From Oscillospiraceae bacterium (GTDB lineage Bacteria; Bacillota; Clostridia; Oscillospirales; Ruminococcaceae), in assembly GCA_902779915.1 (NCBI GenBank), contig CACZDM010000010.1, positions 1 to 37,424 on the forward strand: a stretch of DNA of 37,424 nucleotides, read 5' to 3'. The notes under the pieces were generated by a model that made no database searches, had not been told where the DNA came from, and was given only the letters and a program-made list of their open reading frames with translations. Of the stretch, positions 23,220-30,969 are shown one piece after another (the first letter of the stretch is position 1; each line of letters starts with the position of its first letter). The translations under genes and the position numbers were made by a program.

Positions 23220-23422
23220 CTACCACTTATCACGGACGCTTTCAACTTGACTCGTCCTTGAGGAAGGGTTAATATTACAATTAGTTGTGAGCTGGCGGCG
23301 GTTTAAGTTGTTGGCCACATTGTTTTTTGGAATGCCATTGAGGATTGTTTAATATATTGGGTATTTTAGTAAAGAGTCGGATTTTTAAGCAGGAGCGATT
23401 GAGGGGACGAATCTAACCCAAA
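23220..23422 (+). repeat. R element copy 5, downstream of cassette 3
   Basis: Begins CTACCACTTATCACGGACGC and ends GGGGACGAATCTAACCCA. Like copies 1 and 3, it directly follows the cassette terminator. Confidence 0.8.
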
Positions 23423-23477
23423 TCCAAAAATATCAGATGTTGTTTTTATGGTTTTATGAAAAAATATTTAATTTTAG

Positions 23478-23506
23478 TTGTAATAATCTTTTTTATGTGC
23501 TATAAT
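23478..23506 (+). promoter_or_regulatory. Promoter of the asp23-recN gene run
   Basis: TTGTAA (23478-23483), 17 bp and TATAAT (23501-23506), about 40 bp upstream of the Asp23-family gene. It may drive the long same-strand run to recN. Confidence 0.65.
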
Positions 23507-23544
23507 GCTATCAATGGTATTTTGTGGAGGGGGATTTTCAGATA

Positions 23545-23895
23545 ATGGAGTTGAAAAAAAATCAAAATATTAATGGAAATTTAAATATTTCCGCAAAAGC
23601 TTTAGAAATCATAATTAAGAAGAATATATCTGAAATAGAGGGAGTTTGGGATTTGGCGTCTTTGCCTTTTAATTTGAAGCAATTTGTTTTCAAGCGCGGA
23701 GGAATTGGACAGGTTGGATTTGAGGTCAATAGCGGGACGGTTGCGCTCACCTGCGCTGTTGTTTTAAAACCCGACTATCCCATACAAAAGGTGTGTGGGA
23801 AAATTCAAGATCAGATTAAAAATGTCGTCCAAAGCATGACAGGGCTGGTTGTTTCAAGTGTTAATGTGTATGTTATGGATTTGTTCGTTGATTGA
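23545..23895 (+). CDS. Asp23/Gls24 family envelope stress protein
   Basis: 116 residues with the Asp23 pattern: GNLNISAKALEIIIKKNISEIEGV, then strands ending VALTCAVVLKPDYPI and a C-terminal VVSSVNVYVMDL. Family members attach to the membrane with AmaP in Gram-positive bacteria; amaP is not next to it here. ATG 23545 follows GGAGGGGG. It leads the nusB-xseA-xseB-ispA run, as in many Clostridia. Confidence 0.93.
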   Translation: MELKKNQNINGNLNISAKALEIIIKKNISEIEGVWDLASLPFNLKQFVFKRGGIGQVGFEVNSGTVALTCAVVLKPDYPIQKVCGKIQDQIKNVVQSMTGLVVSSVNVYVMDLFVD

Positions 23896-23940
23896 TTTTT
23901 ATTCGACATGTTGAAAAAAAGTTGTTGTGGGTGATATATT

Positions 23941-24348
23941 ATGAACAGACATAAAGCGCGGGAAAATGCTTTTTTGCTTGTTTTTGAGTCCTTTTTTTTG
24001 CATCTGGGGTTTGAAGAGCTGCTTTGCATTGCCGCTGAAATGGAGGAAATAAAGCTGAATGAATATTCCAAGAAAATCATTGCTGGGGTTTTGCAACACA
24101 GGACAGAAATAGATGAAAAAATAAAACTTTTTCTAAAAAATTGGGAAATAGATCGAATACCGGTGGTTTTGCGTGCAATACTTGAAATATCATTCTATGA
24201 AATATTATATGTTCAGGATGTCGACCCGCCCGTCTCGATAAACGAAGCTGTTGAGCTTGCAAAGGAATATTTTGCGGATGATGGGCCGTCTTTTGTTAAT
24301 GGCGTTCTTGGAAATTTTGTTAAATCTATTAATTTAAGCGAAAATTAA
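23941..24348 (+). CDS. nusB: Transcription antitermination factor NusB
   Basis: 135 residues, all-helical. It starts RHKARENAFLLVFESFF and carries YSKKIIAGVLQHRTEIDEKI, the WEIDRIPVVLRAILEISFYEI core and SINEAVELAKEYFADDGPSFVNGVLG. With NusE it binds boxA in rRNA leaders. The ribosome site is weak (GGGTG). Normal family length and usual neighbourhood. Confidence 0.96.
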   Translation: MNRHKARENAFLLVFESFFLHLGFEELLCIAAEMEEIKLNEYSKKIIAGVLQHRTEIDEKIKLFLKNWEIDRIPVVLRAILEISFYEILYVQDVDPPVSINEAVELAKEYFADDGPSFVNGVLGNFVKSINLSEN

Positions 24349-24382
24349 TCAGTTATTGTTTTATTTTATATGGTGGTTGAAA

Positions 24383-25579
24383 ATGTTTTGCTATACCGTT
24401 TCGGATGTTAACAAGTTTATAAAACAAATTTTTTCATATGAAGAAATATTCTATAATATCTCAATCAAGGGCGAAATATCCAACTTTACACATCATAAAT
24501 CAGGGCATATGTATTTCACCCTCAAAGACGAAAATTCATCAATCAAATGTGTTATGTTTCGTGAGCAGGCGGATTGCGTTGATTTTTTTCCAAAAAATGG
24601 GATGTCGGTTGTTTTAAGCGGCGATGTGAGTGTCTATGAGCGCGACGGAACATATCAAATTTATGTTGCGAGAATGGGCAAAGATGGGCATGGCCTGATT
24701 CAAAAAAAGCTTGATGATTTAAAAAATAAACTTTTTCATGAGGGTTTATTTGACTCTAAAAATAAAAAACAGATTCCAAAAAATGTTAGAAGAATCGGCG
24801 TTGTGACGGCTCGAAGCGGGGCAGCTTTACAGGATATAATTCAAGTTTTATCCAGGAGGCTTCCGGTTTTAACGCTTTATGTATATGATGTTTTGGTTCA
24901 GGGCAATGGCGCGGCGGCGTCGATATCTAGGGCTTTGAGCGCTGCTGATCAGGACGGTTTGGATGTTTTGATTGTTGGAAGAGGCGGCGGGTCGAGTGAG
25001 GACTTGGACCCTTTTAATGACGAGGGGGTTGTCAGGAAGATATGCGAGCTGAAAACGCCGGTTGTTTCGGCGGTTGGTCACGAGACGGATTTTTGTCTTT
25101 GCGATTTGGCTGCGGATTTGAGGGCCCCAACGCCTTCTGCTGCGGCTGAGATAGTGAGTCTTGATAAAGTTGAATTGATTAACAAAATAGACAATATGCG
25201 TGATATAATGGACATGATTATAAAAAACAGCATTGATAAATATGAGACCATGATCTTGGATTTAAGAAATAGACTTGATTATTTGTCGCCAAAAAATTAT
25301 ATATTACGATGTTATGAATATTTGAATAAACTGAAAGAAAGACTTGACTTTTTAATTTTTGATTTGTTGGAAAAATATTATAATAAACTTAATATTTATG
25401 ACAAGTTGCTTAAAATTCTAAGTGCGGATAATGTTTTAAAAAGGGGATATGCGGTTGTTTTTAATGAGAGCGGGAAATGTTTGAGCGCGGCTTCTGGGGC
25501 TGGAGTTGGGGATATTTTGAATGTTAAATTTTTTGATGGTGAATTAAATGTTTTGGTTGTTAAAAAAAATAAGATTTGA
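24383..25579 (+). CDS. xseA: Exodeoxyribonuclease VII large subunit
   Basis: The catalytic and DNA-binding subunit of exonuclease VII, 398 residues. The OB-fold N-terminus is FSYEEIFYNISIKGEISNF, then HMYFTLKDENSSIKCVMF. The nuclease core has RIGVVTARSGAALQDI, VLIVGRGGGSSEDLDPFND and PVVSAVGHETDFCLCDL. A coiled coil follows, then the NVLKRGYAVV end. ATG 24383 is chosen over the upstream 24356 frame opening. The stop is followed 14 bp later by xseB. Confidence 0.97.
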   Translation: MFCYTVSDVNKFIKQIFSYEEIFYNISIKGEISNFTHHKSGHMYFTLKDENSSIKCVMFREQADCVDFFPKNGMSVVLSGDVSVYERDGTYQIYVARMGKDGHGLIQKKLDDLKNKLFHEGLFDSKNKKQIPKNVRRIGVVTARSGAALQDIIQVLSRRLPVLTLYVYDVLVQGNGAAASISRALSAADQDGLDVLIVGRGGGSSEDLDPFNDEGVVRKICELKTPVVSAVGHETDFCLCDLAADLRAPTPSAAAEIVSLDKVELINKIDNMRDIMDMIIKNSIDKYETMILDLRNRLDYLSPKNYILRCYEYLNKLKERLDFLIFDLLEKYYNKLNIYDKLLKILSADNVLKRGYAVVFNESGKCLSAASGAGVGDILNVKFFDGELNVLVVKKNKI

Positions 25580-25593
25580 TTGGAGTTTTTATT

Positions 25594-25803
25594 TTGGATC
25601 ATGAAGTTGAAAAGATGTCGTTTGATCAGGCTTTTAAGCGACTTGAAGATGTTGTTTTGGAGCTTGAAAGCCAGGACTTGGCCCTGGAAAAAAATTTGGA
25701 GCTATATTCCTTGGGGGTTGAGCTTTGTTCGAAGTGTCGCAGGGAGCTTGACAAGGCAAAGCTTAGAGTTGAATATATGAAAAGCCCCAAAGCGGAGGTT
25801 TGA
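25594..25803 (+). CDS. xseB: Exodeoxyribonuclease VII small subunit
   Basis: About 69 residues with the XseB pattern: MSFDQAFKRLEDVVLELES, then ALEKNLELYSLGVELCSKCRREL. The start is TTG 25594, 8 nt after GGAG; no ATG is suitably placed. It is coupled to ispA, whose GTG lies 5 bp past its stop. Confidence 0.94.
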   Translation: MDHEVEKMSFDQAFKRLEDVVLELESQDLALEKNLELYSLGVELCSKCRRELDKAKLRVEYMKSPKAEV

Positions 25804-25808
25804 GTTTT

Positions 25809-26693
25809 GTGAATTTTAAACAACAGCTTAATAAATATGTCGATTTTATAAATTATTGGCTAGAAAAAATATTGCCGCTTGAGTCTCTGGCTTTGGGGAG
25901 GGTTTGCGATGCAATGAAATACAGCTTAACCAGCGGAGGCAAGAGGCTTCGGCCTGTTCTGACTTTGGCGGTTTGCGATATGTTTGGCGGAAAATTGGAG
26001 AGCGCGGTCTGTTTTGCGTGTGCTGTGGAATATATTCATGTTGGCTCATTAATTCATGACGATTTGCCATGCATGGACGATGATGACCTGCGCAGAGGAA
26101 AGCCATCTTGCCACATTATGTATGATGAAGCGACTGCTGTTTTGGCGGGTGATGGATTTTTTCTTTCTGCTTTTGAAATTTTAACCCTTGCGAAAAATTT
26201 TGGACTTGATGACGCTAAAATATTAAAGGCTTGTAGATTTTTGAGCAAAATGTCGAGTTTTTGCGGGATGGTTGGGGGCCAGGATATGGACATGCTGCTT
26301 CAAAAAAATGGAGCGGATTGGAAAAAAGTTGAAATAATGAGTCATTATAAAACCTCTTCATTAATACAGGCCGCGTGTTGCTTGGGGGCGATTGCAGCCG
26401 GGGCGGATGAAAACGAAATTGAAACGGTCAAAAAATATGCCCTTGCGCTTGGGCTTGCGTTCCAGACGCGTGATGATATATTGGATGTTGTTGGGGATGA
26501 GAGCGTTTTGGGAAAGCCAATTGGAAGCGACGCCGAAAAAAACAAGCCCAGCAGTGTTTTGGTTTTGGGGCTTGAGAAGGCAACCCTCAAGGCGCAGCAG
26601 TATACTGAAAATGCCATTTTTGAGCTAAACAAATTGCCTTGCAATCAGTTTCTTTTGGATTTAACCGAGTTTTTGCTTTTTCGGGATCGATAG
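25809..26693 (+). CDS. ispA: Geranylgeranyl/farnesyl diphosphate synthase (IspA type)
   Basis: A trans-prenyltransferase of about 294 residues that condenses IPP with allylic diphosphates for quinone and bactoprenol synthesis. The first Asp-rich motif is HDDLPCMDDDDLRRGKPSCH with the preceding SGGKRLRPVL. The second is LAFQTRDDILDVVGD. The start is GTG 25809, 9 nt after GGAGG. Its partner dxs lies two genes downstream, as in many Clostridia. Confidence 0.96.
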   Translation: MNFKQQLNKYVDFINYWLEKILPLESLALGRVCDAMKYSLTSGGKRLRPVLTLAVCDMFGGKLESAVCFACAVEYIHVGSLIHDDLPCMDDDDLRRGKPSCHIMYDEATAVLAGDGFFLSAFEILTLAKNFGLDDAKILKACRFLSKMSSFCGMVGGQDMDMLLQKNGADWKKVEIMSHYKTSSLIQAACCLGAIAAGADENEIETVKKYALALGLAFQTRDDILDVVGDESVLGKPIGSDAEKNKPSSVLVLGLEKATLKAQQYTENAIFELNKLPCNQFLLDLTEFLLFRDR

Positions 26694-26732
26694 TTTTTAA
26701 GGTTCATCTGACGATTTTTCGAGGGGAAATTT

Positions 26733-27269
26733 ATGGAATTTTTGAGTGTTTTGGGGAAATTTTTTTCATATAACTATTGCTTGATTTGCGCTTTTGTTGC
26801 TTGGATTGTTGCCCAGGTTTTAAAAACTTTGTTTGTTTTGATTTGGGAGAAGCGTTTTGATGCTGAGCGCCTTTTTGGGTCTGGAGGGATGCCCAGCGCC
26901 CATTCTGCAACTGTTTGTGCGCTGACGATAGCGGTTAGCAGGGAGTGTGGAGTGGGGTCTCCAATGTTTGCGATATCTTCAGTTTTGGCGATTGTTGTTA
27001 TGTATGACGCAACTGGGGTTAGGCGGTCGTCCGGTGAGCAAGCAAAGGTTATTAACAGAATGGTTGGTATTTTGGATATTCCCGACATAAAGCAAAAAGA
27101 GATCAAAAGCAGGTTGAATATTTCCAGTAAAAACTTAGATAATTTTGAATATTTTGAAGATGATGATGAAGAGACAAAAAAATTGAAAGAGCAGTTAGGT
27201 CACACTCCCTTGGAAGTTTTGGGCGGCGCTCTTGTTGGAATCGTCATAGCGTTGATTGTTCCAAAATAG
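26733..27269 (+). CDS. Divergent PAP2 family (DUF212/YuiD-like) membrane protein
   Basis: 178 residues with three or four hydrophobic segments. It has the family motifs FGSGGMPSAHSATVCAL, MYDATGVRRSSGEQAKVIN and LGHTPLEVLGGALVGIVIAL, equivalent to the three acid-phosphatase motifs. It probably acts on a lipid phosphate, perhaps prenyl diphosphate given its place between ispA and dxs. That link is inferred from position. Confidence 0.9.
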   Translation: MEFLSVLGKFFSYNYCLICAFVAWIVAQVLKTLFVLIWEKRFDAERLFGSGGMPSAHSATVCALTIAVSRECGVGSPMFAISSVLAIVVMYDATGVRRSSGEQAKVINRMVGILDIPDIKQKEIKSRLNISSKNLDNFEYFEDDDEETKKLKEQLGHTPLEVLGGALVGIVIALIVPK

Positions 27270-27311
27270 AAAACATATTTGAAATTAAAGGTGGTGTAGG
27301 TTGGGGAATAT

Positions 27312-27335
27312 ATGATTTCCGCAATTTATTTATGA
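27312..27335 (+). CDS. Seven-codon leader peptide overlapping dxs start
   Basis: ATG 27312 encodes MISAIYL with its TGA (27333-27335) overlapping the dxs ATG (27332). It has a purine-rich ribosome site (GGTTGGGG, 27299-27306), which dxs lacks. It may couple dxs translation by termination-reinitiation. Confidence 0.35.
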   Translation: MISAIYL

Positions 27336-29227
27336 ATGAATATAAAATACTTAATCATATTAAATCGCCGAAAGATTTGGACGAGCTGTCTATGGCTGAT
27401 CTGGAGGTTTTATGCGCAGAAATCAGAAAAAAGATAATCCAAACAGTTTCTTGTAATGGGGGTCATTTGGCTTCTAATTTGGGAGTTGTTGAGATCGCAG
27501 TCGCCATACACAAAACGTTTGATTCGCCGAATGACAAGATTATTTGGGACGTTGGACATCAATGCTATGCGCACAAGTTGTTGACAGGCAGGTTTGATAT
27601 TTTCGACACAATTCGAAAAAAAGGTGGTATATCAGGATTTACCAAGCCATTTGAAAGCAAACACGATGTTTTTATTTCTGGGCATGCATCAACTTCGCTG
27701 TCGGCTGCGTGCGGATTTGCCAAAGCTGAGCTTTTAAAGGGAACAAAGCATAAAGTAATCGCTGTTATTGGAGATGGGGCGCTGACGGGCGGCATGGCGT
27801 ATGAAGCGCTAAACAACATTTCCGACCTTGATAATTTGATAATAATTTTGAACTACAACAACATGTCCATTTCGGAGACGGTTGGGAGTTTTTCGCGATA
27901 TATTTCAAGCATGCGGGCTAATCAGGCCTATATTTCAACCCGAGTTGTTTTGGATGAGGTTTTGGAAAAGATTCCTTTGGTTGGGGAGATCGCGAAAAGC
28001 AAAATCAAAAATTCTAAAGACACTCTCAAAAAAATAGTATATAAATCAAATTTTTTCACAGATCTTGGTTTTTCATTTCTGAGCTCAGTTGATGGCCACA
28101 ATATGCGTGATCTGTTTCAAGCGCTTAATTGGGCAAATCAAACGGACAGGCCTGCGATTATCCAGGTTTTCACTCAAAAAGGCAAGGGATATGTTCGTTC
28201 TGAAAAAAATCCCGGGTTATATCACGGAGTTGGGCCTTTCGACATCAAAAATGGGGTTTTAGATTTGAAAAACAGGGTTTCATTTTCCTCAACTTTTGGC
28301 GAGCAGCTTTGCAATTTGGCGAAAAAAGACAAAAGAATATGCGCGATAACGGCGGCTATGGAGGGCGGAACGGGGTTGCGCAAATTTAGGGAGAATTTCA
28401 AAAACAGATTTTTTGACGTTGGGATTGCAGAGCAACACGCTGTGACATATGCAGCTGGGCTTGCGGCTTCTGGAATGATTCCAATTTTTGCTGTGTATTC
28501 AACGTTTTTGCAGAGGGGATATGACCAGATTGTTCATGACGCTGCAATACAAAATGAACACATAGTGCTTTGTGTTGACAGGGCGGGGATTGTTGGGGAA
28601 GACGGCGAAACCCATCAAGGCATTTTTGACACGGCTTTTTTGACTTCGATTCCAAATATGACGCTTTATTGCCCTTGCAACTATGCTGAGCTTAAGGGGA
28701 TGCTAGAGCGCGCGATATATGAAACTCCGGGATTGGTTGCGGTGAGATATCCAAGGGGAGTTCAGGATGAGATTTTGGCAAATTATGAAGACTTTGATGT
28801 GAGCTATAGGGTCATTGGCGAGTCGGATATTTTGATTGTGACGTATGGGAGGCTTGTTGGCCAAGCTTTGAGGGCCAGGGAGTCTTTAAAAAAGCGTGGA
28901 ATTTTTGTTGCGGTAATGAAGATTGGCAGGATATGTCCAATTGAACGAGAAGTTTTGACTGAATTAAAAAAATATCGACAAATTTTCTTTTTTGAAGAGG
29001 GAATAAAGCGTGGGGGAATCGGCGAACACATAATTGCTGATTTGGCTCAGGATGGGTTTAGCGGCAAATGGAGTTTGACTGCAATAGACAATTTGTTTGT
29101 TCCCCAATCGCGTGTATATTCGGCCTTGGAGGACCTTGGGCTTGACCACAAAAGCATGGAGCAAAAGATCGCAGAAAGTCAAGCAAACCTCGAGCATGAC
29201 AACCTTTTAATTGTCGGAAGGGGCTAA
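27332..29227 (+). CDS. dxs: 1-deoxy-D-xylulose-5-phosphate synthase
   Basis: The first enzyme of the MEP isoprenoid pathway, condensing pyruvate with glyceraldehyde 3-phosphate using thiamine diphosphate; 631 residues, full length. Motifs: GGHLASNLGVVEIAVAIH, WDVGHQCYAHKLLTGR, the ThDP site GDGALTGGMAYEALNN, the transketolase middle domain DVGIAEQHAVTYAAGLA, and VDRAGIVGEDGETHQG. There is no ribosome site of its own: ATG 27332 overlaps the stop of a short leader ORF. Adjacent to ispA-type and tlyA genes. Confidence 0.98.
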   Translation: MNEYKILNHIKSPKDLDELSMADLEVLCAEIRKKIIQTVSCNGGHLASNLGVVEIAVAIHKTFDSPNDKIIWDVGHQCYAHKLLTGRFDIFDTIRKKGGISGFTKPFESKHDVFISGHASTSLSAACGFAKAELLKGTKHKVIAVIGDGALTGGMAYEALNNISDLDNLIIILNYNNMSISETVGSFSRYISSMRANQAYISTRVVLDEVLEKIPLVGEIAKSKIKNSKDTLKKIVYKSNFFTDLGFSFLSSVDGHNMRDLFQALNWANQTDRPAIIQVFTQKGKGYVRSEKNPGLYHGVGPFDIKNGVLDLKNRVSFSSTFGEQLCNLAKKDKRICAITAAMEGGTGLRKFRENFKNRFFDVGIAEQHAVTYAAGLAASGMIPIFAVYSTFLQRGYDQIVHDAAIQNEHIVLCVDRAGIVGEDGETHQGIFDTAFLTSIPNMTLYCPCNYAELKGMLERAIYETPGLVAVRYPRGVQDEILANYEDFDVSYRVIGESDILIVTYGRLVGQALRARESLKKRGIFVAVMKIGRICPIEREVLTELKKYRQIFFFEEGIKRGGIGEHIIADLAQDGFSGKWSLTAIDNLFVPQSRVYSALEDLGLDHKSMEQKIAESQANLEHDNLLIVGRG

Positions 29228-29231
29228 ACAG

Positions 29232-30044
29232 TTGAAAAAAATCAGGATAGACCAATTAATTTTAAAAAGAGGGCTTGAGCAATCTCGCGAAAAAGCAAAG
29301 GCGCTTATAATGAGCGGGATGGTTTTGGTTGATGGAGAGCGCGTTGACAAAGCTGGGGAAATGGTTTTGGAAAACTGTGAAATAAAAATTAAAGGGACGC
29401 TTAAATATGTCAGCAGAGGGGGCCTCAAGCTTGAGAAGGCAATTTTGAGCTTAAATCTTGATCTTTCTGGCCTGGTTTGTTTGGATGTTGGCGCGTCGAC
29501 CGGCGGTTTCACAGATTGCATGCTTCAAAATGGCGCACGCAAAGTGTATGCTGTGGATGTGGGATATGGTCAACTTGCCTGGAAGCTCAGGGTTGATGAG
29601 AGGGTTAAGAGCCTGGAGAGGGTGAATGCAAGATATTTAACCAAGGCTCAGGTTCCGGAGGATATTGATTTTGCGTCGGTTGATGTTTCGTTTATTTCGC
29701 TAACGCTGGTTTTGCCGGTTTTATATGGATTTTTGAAGGAAGATGCTGTGGCGGTTGTTTTGATCAAGCCCCAGTTTGAAGCGGGAAGAGATCAGGTTGG
29801 AAAAAAGGGCGTTGTTAGGGATTTTAAGGTTCATGAGGCGGTTTTGAAAAAGATATATGCGTTTTGTGTTGAGACCGGTTTTAGCGTTATATATATGGAC
29901 TATTCGCCGATTCAAGGCCCTGAAGGAAACATTGAATATTTGTTTGCGCTTAAAAAGGGGGATTTTGCAAGCGTTGACGAAGATTTGATTGTTGATTTGG
30001 TCAAAAATTCCCATGATAATTTTAATAAAAACCATAAACAGTAG
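29232..30044 (+). CDS. tlyA: TlyA family rRNA methyltransferase / S4 protein
   Basis: About 270 residues. An N-terminal S4 RNA-binding domain (IRIDQLILKRGLEQSREKAK) joins an FtsJ-like methyltransferase with the SAM motif CLDVGASTGGFTDCML and downstream VDVGYGQLAWKLR and ASVDVSFISLTLVLP. Homologues 2'-O-methylate 16S/23S rRNA. TTG 29232 lies 8 nt after GGAAGGGG, which itself overlaps the end of dxs, so the pair is coupled. Confidence 0.94.
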   Translation: MKKIRIDQLILKRGLEQSREKAKALIMSGMVLVDGERVDKAGEMVLENCEIKIKGTLKYVSRGGLKLEKAILSLNLDLSGLVCLDVGASTGGFTDCMLQNGARKVYAVDVGYGQLAWKLRVDERVKSLERVNARYLTKAQVPEDIDFASVDVSFISLTLVLPVLYGFLKEDAVAVVLIKPQFEAGRDQVGKKGVVRDFKVHEAVLKKIYAFCVETGFSVIYMDYSPIQGPEGNIEYLFALKKGDFASVDEDLIVDLVKNSHDNFNKNHKQ

Positions 30045-30090
30045 CATATTTTTGTATAAAGTCATGTTTTAAAGGAGGAATTGTTGCTTT

Positions 30091-30915
30091 ATGAAAATTT
30101 TTTTTATTGTCAATGTGGCCAAGAAAAAAGCGATCCAAAAGGCTAAAGATGCGATTTTGTTTTTTAAAAAATTGGGATGCCAGTGCGCTGTTGAGCGGGA
30201 AGCTTCGGTTTTTTTTGGTGAAAATGTTGACGCGCAAAGCGTTGATATGATACATAAATATGACTTTATTATTGCGGTTGGCGGGGATGGAACGGTTCTT
30301 GCTGCGTGTGAATATGCTGTTAAATTTGACATGCCGATTTTGGGGATAAACGCCGGCCATATGGGCTTTTTGTGTGGTTTGGAGGGGAATGATTTAAAAA
30401 AGCTTGAGCAGGTATCTTGCGGGACATATTCTGAAAAAAGGCGGATGCTGCTTGAAATTGAGCATGGCGGCAAAAAGCATATCGCGGTTAATGACGCGGT
30501 TTTTGTTAAGCCGGTTTTGGGAAGTTTGATTAATTTGAAAGTTTTCGAAAAAAACGATTTTGTTATAGAATATCGGACGGATTCTGTTTTATTTTCAACT
30601 CCAACCGGTTCAACAGCCTATGCATTGGCAAATGGTGGGCCTATTTCAGATCCAAATCTTAAATTTATATCTATGTCGCCAATTTGTGCGCATTCTCTAA
30701 TATCTAGGACATATTTGTTTTCGCAAGGAGCGGAATTGATTGTTGAGATCGGAAAAAAAGATCAAGCGTATTTGGTTGTTGATGGAGTCCAGAGGTGTCT
30801 TTTAAACAGTGGAGACCGGGTCAAAATCAGAAAAAGCAACAAAACATTGCGTCTTGTTTATTTGAAAGATGTGCCCTTTTTTAAACTTGTTCGAAAAAAG
30901 TTCTTGCCTAAATAA
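30091..30915 (+). CDS. nadK: NAD kinase
   Basis: 274 residues. Phosphorylates NAD to NADP. Motifs: the diphosphate-binding GGDGTVLAACEYA, GINAGHMGFLCG, the NDAVFVK segment, and the TPTGSTAYALANGGPI motif. AAAGGAGG lies upstream with a slightly long spacing. It follows tlyA and precedes recN; argR, often found between nadK and recN in Clostridia, is missing. Confidence 0.97.
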   Translation: MKIFFIVNVAKKKAIQKAKDAILFFKKLGCQCAVEREASVFFGENVDAQSVDMIHKYDFIIAVGGDGTVLAACEYAVKFDMPILGINAGHMGFLCGLEGNDLKKLEQVSCGTYSEKRRMLLEIEHGGKKHIAVNDAVFVKPVLGSLINLKVFEKNDFVIEYRTDSVLFSTPTGSTAYALANGGPISDPNLKFISMSPICAHSLISRTYLFSQGAELIVEIGKKDQAYLVVDGVQRCLLNSGDRVKIRKSNKTLRLVYLKDVPFFKLVRKKFLPK

Positions 30916-30969
30916 AAAAATTGTCGGCTAAAATTTGCTTGATTGCGCTAAAAATAGGAGGGAAAAGTC

